From assembly GCA_029255685.2 (NCBI GenBank), contig CM055311.2, positions 5,628,269-5,692,268 on the forward strand: a stretch of DNA of 64,000 nt, in the 5' to 3' direction. A model generated the notes under the pieces. The model had not been told where the DNA came from, made no database searches, and saw only the letters and a list, made by a program, of their open reading frames with translations. Source of the DNA: Silene conica. Lineage: Eukaryota; Streptophyta; Magnoliopsida; Caryophyllales; Caryophyllaceae. Position 1 is the stretch's first letter; each line of letters starts with the position of its first letter. Positions 50,318 through 62,693 of this stretch are shown here, one piece after another. A program made the translations under genes and the position numbers.

Positions 50318-52460
50318 AAATTCTCCACACTTAAGCCTTACTCGTCCTCGGGTAAGTAATCGAAAACTAAAACCCTTATTTAAAACAAAATCAAACAAAA
50401 CTAACTAAGCTAAATAAAAGCCTATTCGGGTTTAGCTACACTCGTAGCCCTTTCAAGTCACAATTTGACATCCACGAGGTAGAATGCCCTATTGCAAGGC
50501 AAGTTTGGTCTTGCTACAAAACTTTCGATACATCCAGACAAATACGCATGTATGAACAAACAAGATGCATCACAAAATTCCAACCACTTTCCTCATCTAC
50601 ATTGGTTTTTGAAAACTAAACAAAAGAGGTCTATAGCAGAGGATCTAACCGAGGTGTCAATTCCCTAGATCAAGCTTAAGCAACCAACATTGATATCACC
50701 AAATGCCAAGAAACAAATTCAAGAAGGGAAAGGGGAAGTACTAAGTTATGTTCTCAATATTGACACGGCCACACAAGATTTAACTTCATACTAAGCCCTT
50801 GACCAAGAAGAAAAGCCTAAGTAACGGCTCTCACGGTTTCGAGTCGTCACAAAATGAAAGAACGAGGTGATCTTTGTGACAAATAGTCACCAAAATACCT
50901 CACCTACCTCGACTTGCGAAGCATGCCCGCAATCTAATATGGTACTCCATCCAACTATCCGCAAAAGAAACATCATATGATGCACATAAATAGTACAATA
51001 GGGTTGTAACGAGGCTTGGGTTATGTGAAAATGGTTTGGTGCAAGCACCGTTTAGAATTTGGCTTAAAAACCAAGAATGATTGCCAACTTTCATCCAACT
51101 CCTTATAGCAACAATTAAGTAACGTCTATTGCCTAACATCGGCTTTGACAAAAACCATGCAAACATTGCATAAACCCGACTTACATTGGAAAAAAACAAA
51201 ACCCATCACAAACCTTTTTAAACGGTCCTTATTTAAGCACAACGAACAATGTCCACAGCCTAACAAAAGATTTGAAAACCAAATCAAATGCAAAAATTGT
51301 GTAAACCCGACTCGATTTAAAAAACATCAAAAGACCTTCTTATTTTAGCAACGACTTTTTTATCTTCTATTGATGGAAATGAGTTGTTGCTGGCCTTTTT
51401 CTTTTATTTTCTTTTCATTTTCTTTTCAAATATATACAAAGACATAACTTTCTCTTTTTGGATTTTTCTAAACTTTTCTCATCATTTTTTTTTCAAACTC
51501 CAATCGACCAAACAATAAAACCAAAACCACACGAAAGTTTACACCATCCGACATCAAATCCCAAATTCACCAGCAACATACTACAACAAATACAACCAAC
51601 ATTCTTTGGCCAAGAAAGGATGTTTTTGGGATGTAGCTATTTTAGTAGGTTTGTCGAATGAAATAGGCTAAGGCTCAGAGGGGTGAATCAAAATGGGAAG
51701 AAATGTAAGGGTTAAAGCAAAGTTATTTTGGTAAATGGGTAGTTATTTTATTTGGTTCAAATTGTCTCAACATGCACATCGACATTTCTACGAATTCAAG
51801 GAACAAGCGACATACTTATGCATTTTAACATGACACACAATGTAAAGGGGACTACTCACAATCCTAAACGGGGCCGGTTTAATATATGGGCATGCCAAAA
51901 AGGAGGTTCTATCCTCGCATTTGAGTAGCTAATGTCAGACCTAGGTCAAGTCTCGGGCCTAATACGGTCTCACAAGGTAGTTGACACTTGGTAACTAAGC
52001 TAGACTTCCGGGTTTTCGCAAGCAAAAACCCTAACAATGTAACATCAATAGGTGCAAGCTATCAAAAGGGGAAATGACATAGGCAAGAAAAATATCATCA
52101 TTGACGGCATATACCCTCCACTTTTCAACCTTCTAAGCATATTTCAAAAATGCAAGAGAATAAAAACTAATTAACACATGAACAAGCTATAAAACTAAGA
52201 AAACATGTGAGACAAAACAACAAACAAACAAACAAACATGCAACAATGTTCAACTATCCTAGCTGCACATCATTAACAACAACCACAAGTTCCCCAAAGA
52301 AACATCCAAGGCACATAAAATCCCGTCCTCCTCCATGCTTTTAAACTATAGAAATAAAACGGAAAAGGAGAAAGATATAGGAACGTCTATACCAAGCGTC
52401 TTCTAGTCTCCGAATGCCTTGGATTCTCAATGCCTATGTCACTTGTTAGTCAAACAAACA
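50318..52460 (-). mobile_element. 3' internal part of the Tat-like element
   Basis: It follows the end of the last LTR unit (GGCTCATCA, 50317). On the minus strand it ends in the purine tract AAGTGTGGAGAATTT, typical of Tat/Athila elements, with the hairpin CTTACTCGTCCTCGGGTAAG at 50337-50356 just inside. No coding domain was found; a T-rich tract near 51400-51500 parallels the one in the Athila 3' region. 52303-52460 matches 15660-15820. Confidence 0.65.
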
Positions 52461-52545
52461 TATATATATATATGTATATATATACATATATATGTATATA
52501 TATACATATATATATATATTGTATATATATATATGTATATATTGT
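52461..52545. repeat. TA/TATG microsatellite
   Basis: Imperfect (TA)n with TATG and TACA units, separating the Tat-like remnant from the MULE-type element. It corresponds in position to the CA/TA tract at 15820. Confidence 0.95.
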
Positions 52546-52724
52546 ATATATAAATCAGATCATAGAAGTCCCCTTTTAATGTTGAGTCCTAAAGTCCCAT
52601 TATAAGCCCTTAGATCTAATATGTTGAATGGCTGAGATTAACATAGAACAACTAAATACTATATTTAATTATTCAACCCAACTACCAAATCATTGCACGT
52701 TTTACTAAACTGACAAAAACAACT

Positions 52725-52996
52725 GTGTCAGTAACTCTCTCTCATCTCCCTATCCCCGAAACCCAATACCTTCCCAAAAACTCTAAAATTTCCATTCTTC
52801 AACATTGCTGCGTAAAAAAAACTCTGCAAACATCATCCATACCCTCGTTTCGAAAAAAAATCTACAAACTCATTCAAAGCTTGCTGCGAGGAAAGTTTTG
52901 CAAATTTCACAGGACGCCATATTGGTGAAGTTCGTTTTTCCAAATTTCACAGGACGCCATATTTTTGCAAACACTTGTTGAAGCTTTGTTATCAAG
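52725..52996 (+). other. Probable 5' untranslated exon of the Ulp1-like gene
   Basis: A CTCTCTCTCATCTCCC-rich stretch typical of a plant 5' UTR, ending at a plausible donor (TATCAAG|GTATAG at 52996/52997). A matching acceptor (GGCTGTAG|ATG) lies at 53927/53928, directly before the first ATG. It contains a 40-bp direct duplication (CAAATTTCACAGGACGCCAT at 52901 and 52941). Confidence 0.45.
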
Positions 52997-53079
52997 GTAT
53001 AGTCATCATTTGCACATTATTTTTCTGCATATCATCTGCCATATTTTGTGCATTTTCATATTTATATATTAGTTTTTTA

Positions 53080-53885
53080 GTTATGGTGTAACTCCTCCAT
53101 TATGTGTTTAACTCCACCATTTGTATACGCGTTTTTTAATTATGTGGGTAACTCCACCATTTATGAAGAGCAACTCAATACATGGTGGAGTTACACTTTG
53201 TATGAGCTGGGGTTTCACAATACATGGTGGAGTGTAACTCCACCACACATGTGGTGTAACTCTAACTAAGGGTGTATGGAACTCCGTAATTTGTGATATG
53301 TAATTCTAATTGACATCCAATGTGAAATGTAATCCCGATGTGAAATGTAATTCTGATTAAGATCGTGTGTAACTCCGTAGTGCATGGAGTGTAACTCCAC
53401 CTACAATGGAGGTACACTCCGTGATTGATGGAGTTACACACCACCTTAAACGAAGTTACACCCGCTGTCAACTGGAATTACATATCATTTGCAAGGAGTT
53501 TCACAACCCCCATTGGGGGTAACTCAACCATCTAATGTGGAATGTAATTCCGATTAACATTGTGTGTAACTCCATCATGTAAGGAGTGTAACTCCACCTA
53601 CAGTGGGGGGTATACTTCTCACTTGGAGTTACACACCACCTTAATTGGAGTTACACCCGCTGTCAACTAGAATTACATATCACTTATATGTGGAGTTTAC
53701 ACCCCAGACCACCTTAGATGAAGTTACACTCAAAATAAAATGGGATTCCACACAAATTCAGCAAGAGTTACACACCACATCAATTGGAATTCGTGGGGAG
53801 TACACTCATTTTTTAATCTTGGAGTTCCACACCACCTTATTTTGAGTTACACTTATATCTGTGGAGTTACACTTGAATTCATTAA
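53080..53885. repeat. GTGTAACTCC motif array, intron 1
   Basis: Dense copies of GTGTAACTCC and its complement GGAGTTACAC, many extended to ACTCCACCAT or TGGTGGAGTTACAC, in both orientations. It lies between the untranslated exon and the first coding exon. Confidence 0.9.
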
Positions 53886-56389
53886 TTGTTAATTGTATGC
53901 TTACCATAAATTTTGTTGTGGCTGTAGATGTCTATTGAAATTGTTGATGAAGAGTATATTCCTACGGCCAAAATATCAGTCAAATGTCGCGGGAGGAGGT
54001 TAGTTAAAGTAATAGAAAAGCTGAATGATGCTCAGAGATCGGCTGTGACAAGGAATGGGTTTGGAGGTATGCTTGAGTTGAAGTTCAAGTAGTATCCGTT
54101 AGGTCACATATACTTATTTTTTAACTGCTTCTCGGACGGGTCGTACGTTTTTAGAGCGCCTAACTCGAATGACTTCATGCTTTCCAAACATGATGTACAT
54201 GAATGCTTCCTCTTACCTCTTGGGCATAACGTGCTTGATGTTATCCCGACCGGTATGCACAAAGGCTCAACTAGTGATGAAAACCTTGCATTGAAGTCTC
54301 GGTGGAGAAGCATGTTTGGGATAACGAGTTCTAAAGCTCCCATCCCCCTTGGGAAGATCAAAGAGGCAATTGAGGCAGACCAAGATGGAGGAGATCAGTT
54401 CTGTCGGCTCTCCGTGCTACTGTGTATGGGGTCATTCCTCGCGCCCACCATTAATAATGGTATTGATTTCAAGCTCCTAAGAGCGGTCGAGGATGTAGGT
54501 GCCCTCCCTCGGTTTGATTGGTGCTCTTACGTGCTAAATGCGATGGTAAAGGGTGGGCAAGACTCTTTAACAAACAACTCGCATGTCACCGGGTGTATCC
54601 CGTTTTTGATGATTACATACTTTCAGCGGTTTGATTTCCGGGGGGGATTTCTCGCCATGACATCCCTCTTATCAAGCATTGGGACAAGCGTAGATTAAAG
54701 GTTATGATTGATGGTGAAGTGAAGGATGGTGGGTTAGGCCTCTAGATTTGGTCACATGCGAAGTATCCTCGCTGTATTCGCGCAAACTCCAGCAACCAGC
54801 TGAACTTAATAGAGGGTCCTCCGGTACTTCGATTACCTGCGCCGCCCGTAACCAAAGCACCTTCGTCCAAGGTTGATGAAGCAATCAACGCACCTTCGTC
54901 TAAGAGGTGCATTGAATTTGAACTACCAGAAGGCGTTAAGGACGGTCAACAGTTGAAAGAAACAGCTTTGGATGTAAGTGACATGCCATTGTTTCTTAGG
55001 TGATTTCAGTATTTTGTTTAAACAAAACGCTAATATGGAATTTTATTTCAGGATGTGCACGAACTATATCTGAAAGTGCAGAGGAATGTCATGGTTTTTC
55101 ATTCATGGTTTATGGAGGCTTTGACGAAAATCAAACGTGTGAGTAAAGGGGGTTTAGACTCTCCGGGCCTCGTCCCATCGCAGTCAACACAAGATTTCTG
55201 GCAATGTGAGGAACTGCACAGATACTGTGATGGGGTGGAAAAAAGTTTGGAAAGGATGAAGGAGCACGCTGCAAATGCACCTGTTCCGGTTAAGCAGTTG
55301 GTAGGGGAGGAGAGGACTTTTACCGGAGCCAGCGGGAAAAAGGGCGATATTGCCACTGTCAAATTGGATAGCGTTCTTGTTGATTTAAGAGAAAGTGGGA
55401 TTGTGGGAGCTGATGGTGGTGACGCAACAGACGAGGGTGATGCCGTTGAAGTCTCTCATGAGACGAAGACGCAGCGGCTTGGTGATGATGGGACTGATTG
55501 CAACGATGGGTTGCAGGCCTCATCAGCTCCAATCCCATCCAATGAACCAACTGGTAGTGAGTGCTTGTATAACACGGCTGAAATGGCGGAAATTATGGAT
55601 CAGCCTAAGATGGATCGGTAGATGTCGGAGGTAAAGGGAGATTCACCTCCAATCCCACTCAAAGAAATTATTGGCAGCGAGTGCTTGTATAACACGGTTG
55701 AGATGGCAGAAATTATGGATCAGCCTGCGGTGGAGGCGAAGGGAGCGATGGCCACAGAACAAACAATTGCGGAAGATCTTGTGGAAGCAGGATACAACTG
55801 TGAGGATGAAGCGGAGTGCTTACAAAAACTGAGGGGGGAAATTTGGTCGTTGAGATATACACCACGTGTTCTGACTCGGTCCATCATCCATTTCTGCTCC
55901 ACTCCCCTCATGCCTTAACATACATGGGTGTGGTCCTTGAAAACCTAGGGTGTTCCATCGAATGTGGGTTGCCTGACCCTAACCAGAGTGTTGTGTCAGA
56001 TTTTTTATGCAGCCGGAGGAATATCTTCTCGTCTGTCCTCAGACTGAGAAAGGATGTAATGGACTACGTGTTTAGTTCGTCTGATTCCGTGGACAAATCG
56101 TGAGTAAACATCTTTAGTCAAAATCTTCATTGGTTTTTAATCTATTGTAGTATCGTTTTTAATGATTATTATACCCCAGGGAGCAACTGGCTGTTTATAC
56201 GGACGTACATATGATTCTACACGAGGACATTATATCGTTGTTGCCCTCTACGATGATTGAAAACACCGTCATTGAGTATTGGGTTCTGTTGCTGAACATC
56301 TTGACGAATGCAAAGACGGCACCTGTTGCAAGCAGCCGTTGTTTCTACGGGCTAACACATACGGTAAATCTCATTCAATGGTGTAATCA

Positions 56390-57145
56390 TTGTTTTATTT
56401 TGTGTAATTATTTTTTTACTTGTGTAATTCCATTAAGTTGTATGTGTAACCCCACACTGTTTATATGTGTAATTCCTTAAAATACATTGTGTAATCCTTG
56501 TTAAACATATATGTAACTCCAATATAATATCTGTGTAACTCCTAACAATTGTATATGGCACAGATGTATCCCATGTGGGATACCTGTGTAACTCCTAACA
56601 ATTGTATAACTCCCATATTTTACCTGTGTAACTCCTATCAATTACATGTGTAATTCCTGTACAATCATGTGTGGGATCTCATGTGCCATGTATGTGCATA
56701 TTACCTGTGTAACTCTTAATGATTGTATGTGTAACTCCCATATTATATCTATGTAACTCTTAACAATTGTATGTGTAACTCCCATAATTTGTCTGCGTAA
56801 CTCTTAACAATTGTGTATCTCCAAACACTGGTATGTGTAACTCTTGTGCATCCATGTGTGGAAATCCACGTGTCACATATGTGTAATTTTAGCATTTGTG
56901 TAACTCTTCTTTAGCATCTATGTAATTCTACTTTAGCATCTATTTTCGTTAATGATCTGTGTAACTTCCTTTTTCATTATTTATGCAACTCCTTGTAATC
57001 ACCTGTGTAACTCCGTGTAATAACCTGTGTAACTCTAAGTCATTAGGTGTGTAATTCCATTCAACTAGCTGCGTAACTCCATTCGGTTTATTTGTGAGGG
57101 TCCTTTTTAATGTGACTCCATGTAATCACCTGTGTTACTCCATGT
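56390..57145 (+). repeat. GTGTAACTCC motif array, intron before the first protease exon
   Basis: I count 27 near-matches (TGTGTAACTCC, TGTGTAATTCC and TATGTAACTCT type) in about 690 bp, i.e. about one per 25 bp, all in plus orientation. A TRIM follows within the array. Confidence 0.92.
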
Positions 57146-57148
57146 AAT

Positions 57149-57661
57149 TGTAACAACCCGACCCACCATGGTCATAACGCAACCCCAATAAGATGAGATG
57201 TATGCTTTTGGGCCCATTATTTGTCCTCACTTAAGCCCAAAAGCACAAGGCCTTGTTACTAAGTGGTGGGTGGAAGTTATTATAAACATATCACAAGCCT
57301 CACATTCTACCGATGTGGCATAAATCTCCTCTCATACTCTTGGGGTGTTACAAACTCCCCACTTAAAGAACACAACGTCCTCGTTGTGCCTCAAACTTGA
57401 CCACAACCAGGGCCAGAATCCTCCCCCGCTAGGTGTGTGACCCGGGTACTCCCGAGCACAGGCTCACCACACGGTCGTAGGGTTGCTCTGATACCATTTG
57501 TAACAACCCGACCCACCACGGTCATAACGCAACCCCAATAAGATAGGATGTATGCTTTTGGGCCCACTATTTGTCCTCACTTAAGCCCAAAAGCACAAGG
57601 CCTTGTTACTAAGTGGTGGGTGGAAGTTATTATAAACATATCACAAGCCTCACATTCTACC
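57149..57661 (-). mobile_element. TRIM (miniature LTR element) in an intron
   Basis: Left LTR 57149-57352 (204 bp), internal 57353-57498, second LTR from 57499 (incomplete at its right end). The purine tract AAGTGGGGAGTT (minus strand) adjoins the left LTR, the hairpin CACAACGTCCTCGTTGTG is at 57371-57388, and the initiator-Met primer site GCTCTGATACCA is at 57485-57496. All replication signals fit in under 150 bp, with no coding capacity. The same family gave the solo LTR at 30326-30529. Confidence 0.88.
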
Positions 57662-57905
57662 CATGTGTTACTCCATGTAATAACTTGTGTAACTCTAACT
57701 CATTAGGTGTGTAATTCCATTCAGCTAGCTATGTAACTCCATTTGGTTATTTGTGAGGGTCCTTTTTAATGTGACTCCATTTAATCACCTGTGTAACTCC
57801 ATGTAATAACTTGTGTAACTCTACGTCATTAGGTGTGTAATTCTATCCAACTAGCTATGTAACTCCATTTCGTTATTGTTGAGGGTCCTTTTTAATGTGA
57901 TGTGT
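57662..57905 (+). repeat. GTGTAACTCC motif array, after the TRIM
   Basis: Continuation of the intron array. A segment of about 120 bp (GTGTAACTCCATGTAATAAC ... GGTCCTTTTTAATGTGA) is repeated here twice and also precedes the TRIM. The protease exon begins at 57914. Confidence 0.85.
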
Positions 57906-59989
57906 TTGCCCAGGACATTGCACTAAGAATTTGGAATGCCAAGAAAAAAGGAGAGGAAGTAGACTTGAATGAAGAGTTGTTTGCAACCTGGAAGGAATGG
58001 ATGAAAGTCTGTCCTACTCCCTTCAACCGTGATGTTGATATGGTCTTTATCCCAGTGATGTCCAGCAACAATGATCACTATTGTTGTTGCTGCATCAACT
58101 TCTTATCAGGACAGATAGAGTTCCTGGACAACCGTTCGTACGAAGATGACCTTGAGGAGTTACCTTACGGCGGAATCTCACGAATCGTTGTATGTCATGC
58201 CTTATGGGTTTTTTTTCTTTTATCTTACAATGTAGTTATCAGTCGGCCTTTTTTTCATTTATGCTATTGTACTGTTTAAGGATATTAGGCCGATGCGATG
58301 AGCAAGTACCTCGTGAGATAAGGGGTAGAAAGGGGATCAAGGGTCAGCGACTTCAAGCTTGTCAATGTCCCGTTTAGGTGGCAGGGGTCTGGCCATTGTA
58401 AGAACGATTGTGGTGTTTACTTAATGCTACACATGTTGCTATACAACGGATCGCCGTTTGAATGCGGCGTAGGGGACATGGATAAGAATGACCTGTTCCG
58501 TGCTGAAATTGTTGTCATCCTTATACTCAGCGACTTCAACAGGTGCATGGAGGAGGTGTTGCCGAGGGTAACTGCCTTTAGTGAAAAAACAAGGGTGTTA
58601 GCTTCGTCATACACAACGCCGACGCAGAAGAGCGGCCCCAAGAGAAAGTTGGCTGATGGAGAGGAGGGTAATTTGACATATAAGCGCAGGCGTCCGGCTA
58701 CGCCTATCGTCGAAACACTGACCACCATAAGTAGCCGTCGTCATGGTAAGGGTGACGGGCTCGGGTCCTCCTTCAATTTCAGCATGGTCAGTGGGGCCAG
58801 GGTACTAGTGGTGTCTAACTTTTTAAGGGGCAACCAGGCTTTGCTTAAGAATGTAAGCGATCTCAGGAAGCACAAGGTAGACTACGCCTTTCTAGATGAC
58901 CACGACTTGCCAAAGGGGTAAGTGTTAACTTCTTTATTCAAATAGCATTTTTTGGCCTTTTTTGGACATGGGACACTGACAATTCTAGTGGTCAAATGCA
59001 GGGAGATATTAGCGCGATACGGTCCTGATGAAACCGTTCGTAGGATTGACATATTAGCATGTTGCCCGACAAATTTACGTCTGAATGCTTGATTGATTGT
59101 TGGGCAATGTTGATGAATGAGATAGAGTCAGATGGATATGATCCGGCTAGGATGGCGTTCCTGGGAATACGCCATTCGGTATGAGTTGGCTACCATAAGT
59201 CATGCAATTTATTTGGATGTATGGACATTTCTGATGTGGTGGCTGTTTGTTTGTAGGACGCACTAACGGAGCTGGTCAACACCCCATACGACTGTACACC
59301 CGCAAAAGATTCAATTGGATTATCTACAGCTGTTGGGATAGGTTCATATTGAACTGTGGCAACACATTCAACCTTCACGCCGGGCTAATCTTCGTCCCAA
59401 TAAGAGTTGTGAACCACATAGCATGTGTTTGCATCAACTTCAAAAATAGTACTGTAGACTTACTCGACAACCAGAGGCAACCGGCTAAGTCTGACGTTGT
59501 TGCGGCAGCGGCGAAAATTTTATGGCTTTGTCCATATCTACTATCCGTCTTTTTACACTATTCACTAAACACGACCACTAATAGAGTAATGTTTAAATGC
59601 AGGCGGCGCTCATTTCAGACTACATGGACGGCAAAGGAGTAGATAAAGCTAGCTCCATTCCACGATTTAAGCAGCGGCAGGTTAAATTTGATTGGCAGCA
59701 TGGTAGCCCGAGGGATGATGAGTTTGGCTTATTCACTATGATGCACATGTTGTTTTACGAAGGCCGGCCCTTTCAGAACACTGACCTCGTGAACAAAAGA
59801 AATCGGCGCTTCTTGACGGTGGAACTGGCAGCTTCAATAATACTAGCGGACATCAACCAAGAAAGGCGCACTTTAGTGGATAAGTTCAACAGGTGGGTAT
59901 CATCAAATAACAAAGTTTGGGCAAATGTCCTCGCTCGTCAAAAACAGGGGAAATTAACCCAAAAATGACTTTGTAAATCTGTAGGATAT

Positions 59990-60835
59990 GCTTAACATAC
60001 ACTAGTGTAACTTTTTTGATGAAAAGTAGTGAAGTTACACATGTTTGTCAAAGGAGTTACACTCAATGGTCAAAGGAGTTACATACATTGTGAACTCCTT
60101 CACACTCATCTGTGTAATTCCTTAAGATTGTGTGTGTAACTCCTTATCTGATTTCCATTTTGTAACTATCTATGTAATAACACACATTTTTAAGTGGATT
60201 TTTTGTGTTGTTACGTGAGTAACCCCCATGAGTTAAGTGTAATTCCATCTTAATGGTTTGCGTAACTCCTGTTATGAACTTTTTTTTGTCATTATCTATG
60301 TAATTCTACATGGGCACACATGCGTAACTTCCTAGTAACTCTCTGTGTAACTCTCTTAGATAAGCTGTGTAATTCCTTCAACATAACACGTGCAACAGTT
60401 AGTAAATTATGGATAACTCTTTTAAACCACAGGTGTAACTCTTTGTAAGGCAGAGTGGAACTCCATCGGTACTCTCTATGTAACTCCACATTGATAAGTT
60501 GTGTAATTCCTTCAACATAATACGTGCAACAGTTGGTATTTTATGGATGAGTAACTCTTTTAAAACCACAGGAGTAACTCTTTACAAGGCAGAGTGGAAC
60601 TCCGTCATTACTATCTGTGTAACTCCACATTGATAAGTTGTGTATTTTATGGATGAGTAACTCTTTCAACATACAGATGTAACTCCTTTTCCGGACAAAG
60701 TGGAACTCCCTCATTATGGTTAGTGGAACTCCACTATATATTAACGCGTTAGAGTTACATTATCTGTTTGAGGGAGTCACACACGTTGTTCACAAGAGTT
60801 ACACAAATACTTGAACAGAATTTCAGAGGTTCTGT
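59990..60835. repeat. GTGTAACTCC motif array between the Ulp1-like gene and the small gene
   Basis: The centre is in plus orientation, with a few copies in minus orientation at both edges (near 60030-60080 and 60750-60815). A unit of about 135 bp (CATAACACGTGCAACAGTTA ... AGAGTGGAACTCC) is repeated near 60380, 60515 and 60640. Confidence 0.88.
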
Positions 60836-60858
60836 TAACATTCTACACGTGTATTTTT

Positions 60859-60966
60859 TTTCCCGCCAAAATTAACTAGACTGTTCATTATCCACTTTGG
60901 CGGTTAATGTACTTTTTTCTCCCGCCTAATTCACCTTGGTATTTGTTCACATTAACAATATAAAAA
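60859..60966 (+). promoter_or_regulatory. Promoter of the small gene with E2F-like sites and TATA box
   Basis: TTTCCCGCCAAA at 60859-60870, TTTGGCGG at 60896-60903 and TCTCCCGCC near 60918 match or resemble the E2F/DP consensus (TTTSSCGC). TATAAAAA lies at 60959-60966, about 75 bp before the ATG at 61040. E2F sites would tie expression to S phase; this is inferred from the motif only. Confidence 0.45.
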
Positions 60967-61039
60967 CTCTTCACACTTCACCACAAACTCTTCACACTTC
61001 ACCATAAACTCTCAATCCAAAAGAAAAACTTTAAGACTA

Positions 61040-61434
61040 ATGGCTTCCGACCCATTTTTATCGACGATGAAGCGTGGCTTTCAGAGCGGATTGCAGTGGC
61101 TGAGATGGAGCTTACAAGCCCTGCAGCGGAACACCCGTTAATGAAAGCATCCATTGAGCATCAACGGAGTTATTGGATCAAGCGGCGTGATGCAGTCCGG
61201 TTAGTGAACCAAGCTGCATCATTATCAGCAAGTTCGTACGCTCGACGGCCTCAAACTCGCCGTTTGGCTGAAGCGAGGAACATGCTAAGTCACCGACTTA
61301 CTGACATTCTTAGGATGTACGACGAGAATCATCCAGCGGTCAGTGGTGCACCAGAGTTGCGCGGTTGGTGGGAGTTTCAGAAGGGTTTTTTACGGATTAC
61401 CGGGGACGTCCCCGTGTATTTTAATAACATATGA
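61040..61434 (+). pseudogene. Small unrecognised MULE-internal gene, about 130 codons, possibly frameshifted
   Basis: ATGGCTTCCGACCC at 61040 follows a TATA box and a duplicated ACTCTTCACACTTCACCA leader. The ATG frame and the long frame differ by one base within the first five codons. The long frame reads IFIDDEAWLSERIAVAEMEL and runs to TGA at 61432-61434, containing HQRSYWIKRRDAVRLVNQA, ARRPQTRRLAEARNMLSHRL and WWEFQKGFLRITGDVPVYF. It is basic and probably helical, with no membrane segment and no domain I recognise. It may be an accessory protein of the transposon. If the one-base offset is real, it is broken. Confidence 0.5.
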
Positions 61435-61494
61435 TATAAAATGTCTCTATTTTAATTATGTGTTCCGTTTTTCTAATTGAAATATACTAATATG

Positions 61495-62690
61495 CACTAT
61501 TATAAGAAATACGTAAGTCATCTAGCATCACTTGTAAAATACAAATCACTAAATGAATAAACAACTCATGAAATAGTGTAACTCTAATGAACCGTATGTA
61601 TAACTCTCTATCATATCACTTGAGTCCAGTCTGACATGTAATCACATCAGCGTAACTCTGAAACATAGAGTGTGTAACTCTATTACATAAAATGTGTAAT
61701 TCCATATTAAGAAACATGTAACTCCTCTAGAGTCACATGTGCAAGAGTTAGTATATTTTGGATAAAGTGGCTTGTAATTCTGAACACGTGTATTTAAAAC
61801 ATATGTAACTCCATTTCAGCCAACATGGAACTCCTTAATATTGGTTAGTGGAACTCCATTATATTGGTTAGTGGAACTCCAAAGAAATTTACTGTGGAAC
61901 TCATTAACTGGAACTATTATAAGAAATACGTAATTCATCTAGCATCACATGTTAAATACAAATCAATAAATGAATAAACAAGTCACGAAATAGTTTAACT
62001 CTAATGAACCGTGTGTATAACTCTCTCTCATATCACTTGAGTCCATTCTGACATGTAATCACATCAGCGTAACTCTGCAACACAGAGTGTGTAACTCTAT
62101 TACATAAAATGTGTAATTCCATATCAAGAAACATGTAATTCCTCTAGAGTCACATGTGCAACAGTTAGTATATTTTGGATGAAGTGGCTTGTAATTCTGA
62201 ACACGCGTCTTTAAAACATATGTAACTCCATTTCAGCCAACGTGGAACTCCATCCATTATGTTGGTTAGTGGAACTCCAAAGAATTTTAGTCTGGAACTC
62301 CATAATAAAATTTAACTTATAACATCAGTGATGTAACTCTTCACGCAAAACGTATGTAATTCCATTATCGCTAGTGTGTAACTCCTACATAACTAGTGTG
62401 TAACTCTTAACATTTTATGCAACAGTTGGTACTTAAATTGTTGTGGATCTCAAATTGTGAACACGTTTGGAACTCTGTCAAATTCTATCTGTAACTCTCT
62501 TTTTACGAGTGTGGAATTCCAGTTAATGGATTGTGGAACTCCACAATATATTGTGGAACTAACCGGAACTCCATTTCAAAAACGTTGGAACTCTTTATGC
62601 ATATGTTTTGTAACTCCGGTCTGTGAATAGCTGTAACTTTTCTATCATGTAATGTGCAACTTCAATTTAACAGAAGTACAATTAACACAC
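61495..62690 (+). repeat. GTGTAACTCC motif array with a 417-bp tandem duplication
   Basis: Nearly all motifs are in plus orientation (GTGTAACTCT, GTGGAACTCC, TATGTAACTCC). The segment from TATAAGAAATACGTAAGTCA (61501) recurs from 61918 at a 417-bp distance with a few percent differences. It lies between the convergent small gene and FAR1-like gene. Confidence 0.88.
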
Positions 62691-62693
62691 CAT

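Larger units (their letters stand above)
53928..59968 (+). pseudogene. Ulp1-like (C48 peptidase) MULE gene with two tandem protease domains, decayed
   Basis: Inferred exons: 53928-54973, 55052-56099, 56180-56363, 57914-58189, 58289-58917, 59002-59178, 59257-~59520 and 59603-59968. Exon 1 has the conserved N-terminal region (KVIEKLNDAQRSAVTRNGFG, then ECFLLPLGHN) found before plant transposon Ulp1 domains. First protease domain: His in NNDHYCCCCIN, Asp in EFLDN, and Cys in KNDCGVYLMLHML (about 58080-58435). A second domain with the same exon pattern follows: His in VNHIACVCIN, Asp in LLDN, but DDEFGLF in place of NDCGVY, so the catalytic Cys is Phe. Decay: in-frame stops at 54090, 54743, 55619 and 58319, probable frameshifts in G-runs near 54640 and 55835, and a lost donor near 59520. 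A duplicated segment (SECLYNT-EMAEIMDQP) lies near 55555-55730. Ulp1 proteases cleave SUMO-like modifiers; that role here is inferred from the family. Confidence 0.75.

Noticed and set aside
54104-55911. Minus-strand frames opposite the Ulp1-like exons
   Set aside because: Antisense shadows; the plus strand shows family motifs and splice sites.
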